From NCBI RefSeq assembly GCF_000708595.2, contig NZ_JARP01000005.1, positions 124,001 through 188,000 on the forward strand: a stretch of DNA of 64,000 bases, read 5' to 3'. Below are positions 46,908 to 53,876 of the stretch, in pieces (position 1 is the stretch's first letter; every line of letters starts with the position of its first letter). Origin of the DNA: Flavobacterium sp. KJJ (GTDB lineage Bacteria > Bacteroidota > Bacteroidia > Flavobacteriales > Flavobacteriaceae). A program made the position numbers and the translations under genes. The notes below the pieces were generated by a model that was given only the letters and a program-made list of their open reading frames with translations, was not told the origin of the DNA and searched no databases.

Positions 46908-46921
46908 GGAACGATTGTTCC
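46908..46921. promoter_or_regulatory. operator ahead of the TetR gene
   Basis: GGAACGATTGTTCC repeats the core of the SDR operator with one central mismatch in its symmetry. A TACTTTTG -7 element follows at 46932-46939 and the tetR start codon at 46962. Confidence 0.75.
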
Positions 46922-46961
46922 GTATTTTTTATACTTTTGTAAAGGAATTTAATTTAAGGTT

Positions 46962-47543
46962 ATGGCTAGAACAAAAGAATTTAACGAAGAACAAGCTTTA
47001 GACAAGGCTGTCGAAATTTTTTGGCACAAAGGTTATAATGGCACTTCGGCTCAGGATTTGGTAACGCATTTAGGTTTGAGCCGTTCTAGTTTATATGATA
47101 CTTTTGGTGATAAGCAAAAACTTTTTGTAAAAGCTTTAAATAAGTATCAAAACGATAATTATGTCAAGGTTAAAGAAATGCTTGACACATCGACAAACAT
47201 TAAAGAAACACTGACTGTTATTTTTAAATTGGCAGTTGTTGAAAGTCTGGAAGATCGCCTTACGAAAGGATGCTTTATGGTTAATTCTGCAGTAGAACTT
47301 GCCATGCACGATGAAGAAATTGCGAAAATAGTTAGCAGTAATAAGAAAATTATGGAAGATGTGTTTTACACTGCTGTTAAAAAAGGGCAGGAGGGAGGAC
47401 AAATTTCAACCAAAAACGATGCCCGTGTACTTGCTAGATTTATTTTCAATACCTATTCTGGAATTAGAGTTTTGGCTCGTGCCGGAGAAAAAGACAAACA
47501 GGTTTACGATGATATTTTAAAAGCAATGTTTTCCTTATTTTAA
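46962..47543 (+). CDS. TetR/AcrR-family transcriptional repressor
   Basis: 193 residues. The N-terminal helix-turn-helix (about 10-55) has ALDKAVEIFWHKGYNGTSAQDLVTHLGLSRSSLYDTFGDKQKLF, typical of the TetR group related to AcrR/NemR-like regulators. The C-terminal ligand domain is helical, with Cys87 in LTKGCFMVNS; a cysteine at a similar place is used for electrophile sensing in some relatives, which is only a hint. The matching palindromes ahead of this gene and the SDR gene suggest autoregulation and control of the SDR enzyme. Confidence 0.92.
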   Translation: MARTKEFNEEQALDKAVEIFWHKGYNGTSAQDLVTHLGLSRSSLYDTFGDKQKLFVKALNKYQNDNYVKVKEMLDTSTNIKETLTVIFKLAVVESLEDRLTKGCFMVNSAVELAMHDEEIAKIVSSNKKIMEDVFYTAVKKGQEGGQISTKNDARVLARFIFNTYSGIRVLARAGEKDKQVYDDILKAMFSLF

Positions 47544-47563
47544 GATTAGAAAACATGTAAAAT

Positions 47564-47602
47564 AAAAAACGGCAATTACAATAATGTAGTTGCCGTTTTT
47601 TG
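47564..47602. terminator. bidirectional terminator between tetR and ndpA
   Basis: AAAAAACGGCAA pairs with TTGCCGTTTTTT, continued by TTACA/TGTA around a short loop. It lies about 20 bases after the tetR stop and 33 bases after the ndpA stop on the opposite strand. Confidence 0.85.
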
Positions 47603-47634
47603 TGTTTAAGTAAGTAATAGAAAATGAATAATGA

Positions 47635-48693
47635 TTAGCTTTTTTCTTCCTTATTGAAATAAACTAAATAATAATACATTTGTTTTTCTTCATCCCAGCC
47701 TTTTTCAACAAATTTTTCTGCACTTTCAGGATTGATAAAATCCATTTTAATCTGAATGTGAGTATCCAGATTAATTACGTTTTTAATCGATTTTCTAGCG
47801 TCAGAAACTGCTGCGTTTGCAATTGGAAATGAGGTTACATCTTCGATGCTGTATTTTTCTCCTTTATCAACTTTATAATTTTTGAATTCGGGAATCAAGT
47901 CTGGATTATCTAATACTTCGTTCAAGAAATTTTGTTCTTCAAACTGATCATTTTTAGCGAAATAGTTCACAGATCGGTTCATAAACATAACTTCTTCTTT
48001 TTTGTCTTCTGCTGGCAAAACAACATCTTTTGCGAAGTTTTGACAAAATTTCAAGTATTTTTTGGTGATGAAGTTTTCATCTTCAAAGGCATCTACAGAT
48101 AAAAAGTGCTCTAACCAGTAACGCGCATCGTAACGGTTACTGTCTACAGTTAAAATTTTATATCCTTCGTCTTTTTTATAATTAAAAATCAAACATCCTT
48201 TATCTAATTTGCTAAGGTTAATTCCCTGTTGCAAAATCATTTCAAGATTGCTGTCTTTTTCTTCAAACTGTAAAAAGTCTGCTTGCAATTCGCTTTTAAA
48301 AATTCCAATAGCGTCAACAACATTATTGTCAATGCTCAAATTTGTTAAATACGTTACATAGACTTCTCCGTTTTTAATATGCGGATGGTTTGATTGCTCG
48401 AATAAATGTGTAGTAATATTTTTAGAAACTTCTTGTAATCTGCTCGGATTATCAAAAATCTCTGTAGCATATTTAAACATGTCATTATAATCCAAATCGA
48501 CTTCGTGCGCAAACTGATAATAGTTTTCTTCTTTCTCTCTAAAAGGTTTAAAAAAGTACTCTTTTATCAGAGGCACAATTTCGTCATTTAAGTTAAAAGG
48601 CTGTTCCGATAAAAAAATCGCTTCGTTTCTGCTTTTGTTCCCTACGCGGTGTATCGCAAGCGTCTCGATGTGGGTGTTAAATAAGTTGATCAT
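47635..48693 (-). CDS. nucleoid-associated protein (NdpA/YejK family)
   Basis: 352 residues, cytosolic. The N-terminal IETLAIHRVGNKSRNE, the VTYLTNLSIDNNVVDAIGIFKSE strand pair and the C-terminal MDFINPESAEKFVEKGWDEEKQMYYYLVYF fit the 37-kDa nucleoid-associated protein family. DNA or single-strand nucleic-acid binding is known for the E. coli member. The start codon lies 10 bases from an octamer repeat arm, so this repeat is part of its promoter or leader region. Confidence 0.83.
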   Translation of the reverse strand: MINLFNTHIETLAIHRVGNKSRNEAIFLSEQPFNLNDEIVPLIKEYFFKPFREKEENYYQFAHEVDLDYNDMFKYATEIFDNPSRLQEVSKNITTHLFEQSNHPHIKNGEVYVTYLTNLSIDNNVVDAIGIFKSELQADFLQFEEKDSNLEMILQQGINLSKLDKGCLIFNYKKDEGYKILTVDSNRYDARYWLEHFLSVDAFEDENFITKKYLKFCQNFAKDVVLPAEDKKEEVMFMNRSVNYFAKNDQFEEQNFLNEVLDNPDLIPEFKNYKVDKGEKYSIEDVTSFPIANAAVSDARKSIKNVINLDTHIQIKMDFINPESAEKFVEKGWDEEKQMYYYLVYFNKEEKS

Positions 48694-48702
48694 TTTTTTG
48701 AG

Positions 48703-48734
48703 TTGCTGAGATTCTAAGTTTCTAAGATTCTAAG
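48703..48734 (-). repeat. octamer repeat arm, right of ndpA start
   Basis: Four NNNCTAAG/NNNCTGAG units in a row with an exact 8-base period, followed by T6. It is inverted relative to the arm at 49153-49192, with the four-helix-bundle gene between. Confidence 0.85.
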
Positions 48735-48738
48735 TTTT

Positions 48739-49098
48739 TTAAATAGGGTCTTTTAATTTTCTTATTAATGACGCTAACATTCTTTCGATCTCTCGACTGT
48801 CCTCATATAAAAGGTTAAATTCTTCTTCTTTTATGTATATAATGTTTTTTGCAATTTCAAGCTGAGTCTGCATTTCAAATATAGAACCTAGAGAAATATA
48901 TAAAAACCGCAAAAAATCTTTATTACTTTCTCTACCAGATCCTTCTGCAATATTACTTGGAATAGAAACTGAACTCCTGCGTATTTGAGAAGTTAATCCA
49001 AACATTTCTTCTTTTGGAAAAGTGCTTGTTGCTTTGTAAATTTTGGTAACTAAGGTAATGGATTTCTGCCAAACTAAGATTTTTCTAAAATGACTCAT
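48739..49098 (-). CDS. four-helix-bundle protein of the 23S rRNA intervening-sequence (S23/IVP) family
   Basis: 119 residues. The motifs LVWQKSITLVTKIYKATSTFPKEEMFGLTSQIRRSSVSIPSNIAEGSGR and FLRFLYISLGSIFEMQTQLEIA are the family hallmarks: a Trp-Gln start, the Ser-rich RRSSVSIPSNIAEG turn and the long last helices. Related proteins are encoded by intervening sequences inside 23S rRNA genes of some spirochaetes and other bacteria, and the diversity-generating-retroelement protein bAvd shares the fold. Here it sits in an intergenic site enclosed by inverted octamer repeats. It probably binds nucleic acid; no function is established. Confidence 0.92.
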   Translation of the reverse strand: MSHFRKILVWQKSITLVTKIYKATSTFPKEEMFGLTSQIRRSSVSIPSNIAEGSGRESNKDFLRFLYISLGSIFEMQTQLEIAKNIIYIKEEEFNLLYEDSREIERMLASLIRKLKDPI

Positions 49099-49152
49099 TA
49101 TTTATTTTTAAATTAACTTAAAAAATAAGAAAAATCTTTCAATTAGAAAAAA

Positions 49153-49192
49153 CTTAGAAACTTAGCGTCTCAGAAACTTAGTAACTTAGCTT
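49153..49192 (+). repeat. octamer repeat arm upstream of the four-helix-bundle gene
   Basis: Five units with exact 8-base spacing: CTTAGAAA, CTTAGCGT, CTCAGAAA, CTTAGTAA and CTTAGCTT. The last unit overlaps the stop codon of the gene ending at 49191. Confidence 0.88.
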
Positions 49193-49730
49193 AATTCCAA
49201 TTCTCCTCAAATCCGTAATCTTCGAAGCTGTCGTCGCCTTCGAACATGTCAAGATCTTCTTCGTCTAAGTCATCTTCAAATTCGCCGTAAATATCATCAT
49301 GCATATCGGCTTCAAAGTTTTTTTCAATGGCTTCGTCTGGCATTTCTCCATGAGAAAATAGAGTTTCAGGATAAGGCGCTCCAGCAATTTGATCTTCAAT
49401 AGCAGCCAATTCAACTAAGAAAGTCCACATATTGATGAAATCGTAGACATAGATTATTTTAGTATTTTGCTCATCTAAGATAGAAGATAACGGATAATCA
49501 GCCATAGTTTTTTGCTCGCCAGGAACGTCTCCAGTATCAAAAAGCGGAATTTCATCTTCTTGATTCCAAGTTTCATCGCAGGTATAAAACGAAGCTACTT
49601 CCATCCCGTCAAAACCAAAAGCGTTGAAGATCGCATTGTGTAAATCTTCAAGAGTATCGTCTTCAAGAATTGCAATGTCTCTAAAAATATCTTCTTCGGC
49701 GTCTAGAATTACTCTAAATTTATAAACCAT
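49191..49730 (-). CDS. IS1096 TnpR/pRiA4b ORF-3-like protein
   Basis: 179 residues. The first 130 residues (VYKFRVILDAEEDIFRDIAILEDDTLEDLHNAIFNAFGFDG, SFYTCDETW, YVYDFINMWTFLVEL) match the PRiA4_ORF3 family, named from insertion-element passenger genes but common as chromosomal genes. The remaining 50 residues are strongly acidic (DDLDEEDLDMFEGDD), so the tail may mimic nucleic acid. No transposase is nearby. The function is unknown and it need not be mobile. Confidence 0.85.
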   Translation of the reverse strand: MVYKFRVILDAEEDIFRDIAILEDDTLEDLHNAIFNAFGFDGMEVASFYTCDETWNQEDEIPLFDTGDVPGEQKTMADYPLSSILDEQNTKIIYVYDFINMWTFLVELAAIEDQIAGAPYPETLFSHGEMPDEAIEKNFEADMHDDIYGEFEDDLDEEDLDMFEGDDSFEDYGFEENWN

Positions 49731-49836
49731 AATCTTTGTTTTTATTGAAAGGTCAAAGGTAAAATATAAAAAACGAAATACGAATTAGGAATTGCGATTT
49801 GTTGAAAAGATTTTTTTGGTTTAAGCTTTGAGTAGC

Positions 49837-49939
49837 TTGTCATTTCGAGGAACGAGAAATCACACATGCTGATCCACAAAGATTGTCGACGTTACTACTT
49901 GGAGTTTCTAGTGTGATTTCTCGTTCCTCGAAATGACAA
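49837..49939. repeat. 29-base perfect inverted repeat, TGTCATTTCG family, copy 1
   Basis: The left arm (49837-49865, core TGTCATTTCGAGGAACGAGA) and the right arm (49911-49939) are perfect reverse complements around a 45-base centre. The right arm ends 4 bases before the HPP-gene stop codon (minus strand), so the hairpin may end that transcript. A related copy lies at 52111-52210. Confidence 0.9.
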
Positions 49940-49942
49940 ACT

Positions 49943-50542
49943 TTACCTTCCAGTCAATCTTTTTCGAATTTTATGATAATGCTTGTGATAAGTACTATGA
50001 CTAGGATAACTCCTGCTTGAAGTTATATTATTAAAGATTAAAGCAGTTATAAATAAAATCAAGACGCCAACTAAAACGGGCGATATAACATACATATAAC
50101 CCAAATTTTTTATTTGACTTGAAGCGGTAACAGCAATAAGGGCAGTAGCACCTCCAGGCGGATGAAGTGTTTTGGTGATTTGCATGAATACAATAGAAAG
50201 AGAAACTGCCAATGGAGCGGCTATCCAAACAAAATCAGGAACCAATTTATTTACGCTTACACCAATAAATGCGGAGATCAAATGACCGCCAATTAAATTT
50301 CGTGGCTGTGAAAATGGACTTTGAATGATGCCATAAATTAATACACTTGATGCTCCAAATGATCCAATTAAATAAACCATATCATTTCCTGAGAAATGTA
50401 TAGATTCAAGATAGGCCAATATTCCGATTCCCACAAATGAGCCAATAAAAGACCAAAAATGTTCTTTAAAATCGATTAAAGTTTCCTTGTAAAGAATGTA
50501 ACGTGTTTTTCGATAGCTTCGTCTGATTTTTTGAGTAGGCAT
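49943..50542 (-). CDS. HPP-family membrane protein
   Basis: 199 residues. Four to five hydrophobic segments and the family-defining His-Pro-Pro motif in TLHPPGGATALIAV. An earlier conserved segment reads FSQPRNLIGGHLISAFIGVSV. Some HPP proteins of cyanobacteria and plants move nitrite, but most are unassigned. It is 91 bases downstream of a ClC gene on the same strand and could form an anion-handling pair with it, which is inference. Confidence 0.9.
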   Translation of the reverse strand: MPTQKIRRSYRKTRYILYKETLIDFKEHFWSFIGSFVGIGILAYLESIHFSGNDMVYLIGSFGASSVLIYGIIQSPFSQPRNLIGGHLISAFIGVSVNKLVPDFVWIAAPLAVSLSIVFMQITKTLHPPGGATALIAVTASSQIKNLGYMYVISPVLVGVLILFITALIFNNITSSRSYPSHSTYHKHYHKIRKRLTGR

Positions 50543-50633
50543 AATAGTAATATGAATTTTTTTTGCCAGAGATTTTACAGATTAAAAAATAATTGGAAAT
50601 CTGTGTGAATAGCTGAATTTGTGGCTGTATAAT

Positions 50634-51914
50634 TTATTTTGTCAAGCTTGGAGCGTAACTATATACAGTATAAGGATAAATTGTTTTTGCAGTATATTTA
50701 GAAATTAAGCAAACCACAAGTATAGGTAAAAACAGAGTATAATCATTTGTTAAGCCACAAACTAAAAATATAGCTGTAAATGGTGCATGGATACTGGCAC
50801 TCAAAACAGCCGCCATTCCGATGATCATAAAGTTAACCGGAATTACATTTACATGAAAAACCGAATTTAAAAATGAAGCCAATAACAATCCTAAAAAAGC
50901 ACCGATAAAAAGACTGGGAGCAAAAACACCGCCATCACCTCCAGAAGCTAAAGTTATTGAAGTTACAATTGGTTTTAAAATCAAAATTCCAATAAAAGTG
51001 AATGCTAAAGTTATCGTTAATGGAATTTCAGCCGCATTTTCAAAAATCCCTTTTATAGCGTGATAACCTTCTCCGTAAAGTTGCGGAAAAATAAAAAGTG
51101 AAATACTTAAAACTGCAGATCCTATTATGATTTTATAATAATGCGTATTTATTTTTCCGAATTGAGATTTAAAAAACAATACACATCTCGTTAAGTAAAC
51201 TGAATTCATTCCTGCCAAAATTCCTAAAAGAATAAAATAGGGAATCGCTTTTAAATGCCAAGTGGTAATCGAAACTACGAATAGGGGTTCTTCTTTTAAA
51301 ATAGAAAGCAATCCAAAAGCAATTGAAACTGCAATGATATTAGATATAATAAAAGCTCGAGTCACTTTTCGTGAAATAACTTCGAGAGCAAACAAAATTC
51401 CGGCAATTGGGCTGCTGAAAAGTGCTGTAACGCCCGCCGCAACTCCTGCACAGATTAGTTCTGTTTTGTACTGACGAAATACATTTTCTTTTTGCTGTGC
51501 AACTGATCCAATTGTAGCTGTAGCAACAACCGTAGAGACTTCTATTCCTGTTGATCCTCCAAAAATAACGGTTAATAATCCGTTTATAAAGTGAGATGGA
51601 ATCTTATAAGATGGAAGATTTTTCGTTTTTGATTGTGTGCTTTCAAATACTTCTTTGATTCCTTTGTTTTCTTTTTTCTTAAAGAGATATTGTCTCAGAA
51701 AGTAAATTACAGATAATCCAAAAACTGGAAAAATAACATAATAAAGCGGGTGAATTGTCACTTCATTATAGAAGATTTCTTCATAATATTCGGTTATTTT
51801 TTTAAGTGAAATTCCTAAAAAAGCAGATAAAAAGCCAATTAAAATGGAAACAATAACTAATTTTCTGAACTTAATAAATTGGTGTTTTTTTTTGATTTGC
51901 GCCGTTTTGTTCAT
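50634..51914 (-). CDS. ClC-type chloride channel or H+/Cl- antiporter
   Basis: 426 residues from the ATG at 51914. A longer reading starting with TTG at 51968 is unlikely, because a TAATTTTG promoter element (51960 down to 51953) would then lie inside it. ClC selectivity motifs are GGSTGIEVSTVVATATIGS (GSGIP-equivalent region), a central SPIAGILFALEV and GGDGGVFAPSLFIGAFLG (GxFxP). The shuttle glutamate of antiporters is expected in the GIEVS segment, where a Glu is present. It has about ten membrane helices and lacks CBS domains. Confidence 0.93.
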   Translation of the reverse strand: MNKTAQIKKKHQFIKFRKLVIVSILIGFLSAFLGISLKKITEYYEEIFYNEVTIHPLYYVIFPVFGLSVIYFLRQYLFKKKENKGIKEVFESTQSKTKNLPSYKIPSHFINGLLTVIFGGSTGIEVSTVVATATIGSVAQQKENVFRQYKTELICAGVAAGVTALFSSPIAGILFALEVISRKVTRAFIISNIIAVSIAFGLLSILKEEPLFVVSITTWHLKAIPYFILLGILAGMNSVYLTRCVLFFKSQFGKINTHYYKIIIGSAVLSISLFIFPQLYGEGYHAIKGIFENAAEIPLTITLAFTFIGILILKPIVTSITLASGGDGGVFAPSLFIGAFLGLLLASFLNSVFHVNVIPVNFMIIGMAAVLSASIHAPFTAIFLVCGLTNDYTLFLPILVVCLISKYTAKTIYPYTVYSYAPSLTK

Positions 51915-51952
51915 CAGAAGTAAATTTGAATTCGCATTTTTTATGCGGATTA

Positions 51953-51960
51953 CAAAATTA
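51953..51960 (-). promoter_or_regulatory. -7 promoter element of the ClC gene
   Basis: TAATTTTG on the minus strand fits TAnnTTTG and lies 38 bases before the ATG at 51914; it supports that start. Confidence 0.45.
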
Positions 51961-52073
51961 AGCATCAAAATTGATTTTATGTAGTAAATAATTCGTTTAG
52001 TGTGTTAAAACCGATGTAAATAAGAAAATTCGTTCAGTAAGTTTGATTTGAATAGCTTTTAATTAGGTTTAGA

Positions 52074-52290
52074 AGTTCAAAGCTGCAAAGTGGTAAAGTT
52101 TTCTCATTTCTGTCATTGCGACGAAGGAGAAATCACACTAGTTAATCGAAAAAGATTGGTAATATACCTTGCGGAATTTCGCAGGTGATTTCTCCCTCGT
52201 CGAAATGACAAATTGAACGTGTTATTCATAAATGAAAAAATGAAAAAATGAAACCTATGAACCTTTGTAGCTTTGAGCCTTTGAACCTCT
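52074..52290. repeat. CAAAG octamer inverted repeat enclosing a TGTCATTTCG-type hairpin
   Basis: CAAAGNNN units on the left (about 52074-52099) and their inverted form on the right (about 52254-52290) enclose a second element. Its arms are 52111-52136 and 52185-52210, with 24 of 26 bases complementary. Within that lies a small GCG/CGC hairpin. This fills nearly all of the 300-base gap upstream of the ClC gene. No open reading frame is supported there. Confidence 0.8.
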
Positions 52291-52296
52291 CATTAT

Positions 52297-52686
52297 TTAC
52301 CTCTCATAAAACTCAATTGGCAGCTCATCCGGATCAGCAATAAATGTAAAACGTTTTTCAGTCGTTTCATCAATTCGAATTGGTTCTGATTCTATGTTTT
52401 TTGTATTTAAAAAAGCGATAGTTTCTTCTAAATTAATTACTTCAAAAGCCAGATGTCTTAAGCCAACCGCTTCTGGTCGAGAAGGTCGTTTTGGCGGATT
52501 TGGGAATGAGAATAATTCAACAACATATGTGCCGTTTAAAGCCAAATCTAATTTATAGGATTGGCGTTCTTCACGATAAATTTCTCTAATAACAGTTAAT
52601 CCTAAAACTTCTGTATAAAATGTTTTAGATTTTTGATAATCAGAGCATAAAATGGCAATATGGTGAACTTTATTTAAGGTAAGCAT
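52297..52686 (-). CDS. VOC-family glyoxalase-like protein (YaeR/GloA2 type)
   Basis: 129 residues with two beta-alpha-beta-beta-beta halves. HHIAILCSDYQKSKTFYTEVLGL opens the first half and GLRHLAFEVINLEETIAFL the second; His9, Glu58 in VELFSF, His78 and Glu126 in IEFYE are placed as metal ligands. It is likely a small metal-dependent lyase or isomerase; the substrate is unknown. Its start overlaps the stop of the acetyltransferase gene in TAATG, so the two are translationally coupled. Confidence 0.9.
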   Translation of the reverse strand: MLTLNKVHHIAILCSDYQKSKTFYTEVLGLTVIREIYREERQSYKLDLALNGTYVVELFSFPNPPKRPSRPEAVGLRHLAFEVINLEETIAFLNTKNIESEPIRIDETTEKRFTFIADPDELPIEFYER

Positions 52687-53261
52687 TATGTATTTGGATC
52701 AGATTCTTGATTTAATTTTCTAATTATTTTGGCCGGATTTCCAACGGCTAATGAATTGTCTGGAATATCTTTTGTAACTACAGATCCGGCACCAATAACA
52801 CAGCCTTTTCCGATAGTTATGCCTGGGCAAATTACAGAATTTCCGCCAATCCAGCAATCGTCTCCAATAGAAATTGGCAATGCATTTTCGAGAGATTTTC
52901 TCAATTCAGCGTTAAGCGGATGAGTTGCCGTATAGATTTGAACATTTGGGGCAAAAAACACATTCGATCCAATATTTACCGGAGCGCAGTCTAAAACTAC
53001 GCAATTGACATTAAAATAAACATTGTCACCACAAGTAATATTGTAACCATAATCACAGTGAAAAGGCGGTTCAATATAGAAACCCGCGCCAGTATTCGGA
53101 ATTAATTCGGCTAAAATTTCTTTGGCTTTTTTTGTTAAACGATATTCGGTTACGTTTAATCTATGAAGCAGGTTTTTCGCTTTTCGGCGTTCTTTTGCCA
53201 GAATATGATCTAATGCATTGTAATATTCACCCGAAATCATTTTCTCCTTTTCAGTTTTCAT
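52686..53261 (-). CDS. maltose/galactoside O-acetyltransferase family enzyme
   Basis: 191 residues of the left-handed beta-helix acyltransferases. The N-terminal MISGEYYNALDHILAKERRKAKNLLHRLN is the Maa/LacA start domain, and the hexapeptide helix runs from about 65 to 180 with the catalytic His in ATHPLNAELR and GNSVICPGITIGKGCVIGAGSVV. It transfers acetyl from acetyl-CoA to a sugar hydroxyl. Operon with the VOC gene (one-base overlap) and probably the DinB-family gene 18 bases upstream. Confidence 0.93.
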   Translation of the reverse strand: MKTEKEKMISGEYYNALDHILAKERRKAKNLLHRLNVTEYRLTKKAKEILAELIPNTGAGFYIEPPFHCDYGYNITCGDNVYFNVNCVVLDCAPVNIGSNVFFAPNVQIYTATHPLNAELRKSLENALPISIGDDCWIGGNSVICPGITIGKGCVIGAGSVVTKDIPDNSLAVGNPAKIIRKLNQESDPNT

Positions 53262-53278
53262 AAATTTGAAATGTTTTT

Positions 53279-53737
53279 TTAAATGAATTTTTTCAAAATT
53301 ACAATTTGACCTAAATGATAAACATCATGCTGAATAATTCCGTGGATATGTTCGTAGAACGTGTGGCCATTATTAACATATATTTTGTCTAAATCGGCGT
53401 CATCAAAATCCTCAAAAAAGGCATTCCATAATTCTTGCGACTTTGCCAGATTTTGAATCGATTGCTCCCATGCAGCTTCAGAAGAATCTAAAACAGGTAC
53501 AAAATAATTATGGTCAGGAGTTAGGACTGTTTCTCCTTGAACACGCCTCAAAATATTCCTTCTCCATTGTATTAAATGGTTGACAATTTCCCAAATCGTA
53601 TTTAAGTTAGGATTTACTTTTCTGTAAGCTTGCGCCGCAGTTACATTTTCTAAAGTGTGGGCCAAAGTAACTTCCAGCCACGGATTCCCATTATAAATGG
53701 ATTGATATAAATTCGAAATTCTTTTGCTTTCTGACAT
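53279..53737 (-). CDS. DinB-family metal-dependent protein
   Basis: 152 residues from the ATG at 53737; an in-frame ATG at 53794 would add 19 mostly hydrophobic residues that do not belong to the family. The four-helix DinB/YfiT fold shows the metal-binding pattern NHLIQWRRN and HGIIQHDVYHLGQI. Members act as thiol-dependent transferases or lack known activity. First gene of a small cluster with Maa and VOC genes. Confidence 0.85.
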   Translation of the reverse strand: MSESKRISNLYQSIYNGNPWLEVTLAHTLENVTAAQAYRKVNPNLNTIWEIVNHLIQWRRNILRRVQGETVLTPDHNYFVPVLDSSEAAWEQSIQNLAKSQELWNAFFEDFDDADLDKIYVNNGHTFYEHIHGIIQHDVYHLGQIVILKKFI

Positions 53738-53876
53738 AATTAATAGTTTTAGAAACTTAAAAGCTAAGATACAAATAAGTATTTTACAACTCATCCTTGA
53801 ATTTCTACAATTGGGTTATTTAATATTTTTTAACTTAGTCTCTTAAAATACATTTGCTTCATCAAAATAACAAACC

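Noticed and set aside
48739..49098. Accessory gene of a diversity-generating retroelement (Avd-like)
   Set aside because: No reverse transcriptase, template repeat or variable repeat is visible nearby; the sequence motifs fit the 23S-IVS family.
49191..49730. Insertion-sequence remnant because of the IS1096 TnpR-like domain
   Set aside because: No transposase, terminal inverted repeats or target duplication are seen. The family is common as an ordinary chromosomal gene, and this copy is intact.
51915..51968. Longer ClC reading starting at TTG 51968
   Set aside because: The added 18 residues contain a TAnnTTTG promoter element and do not resemble a ClC N-terminus; the ATG at 51914 is preferred.
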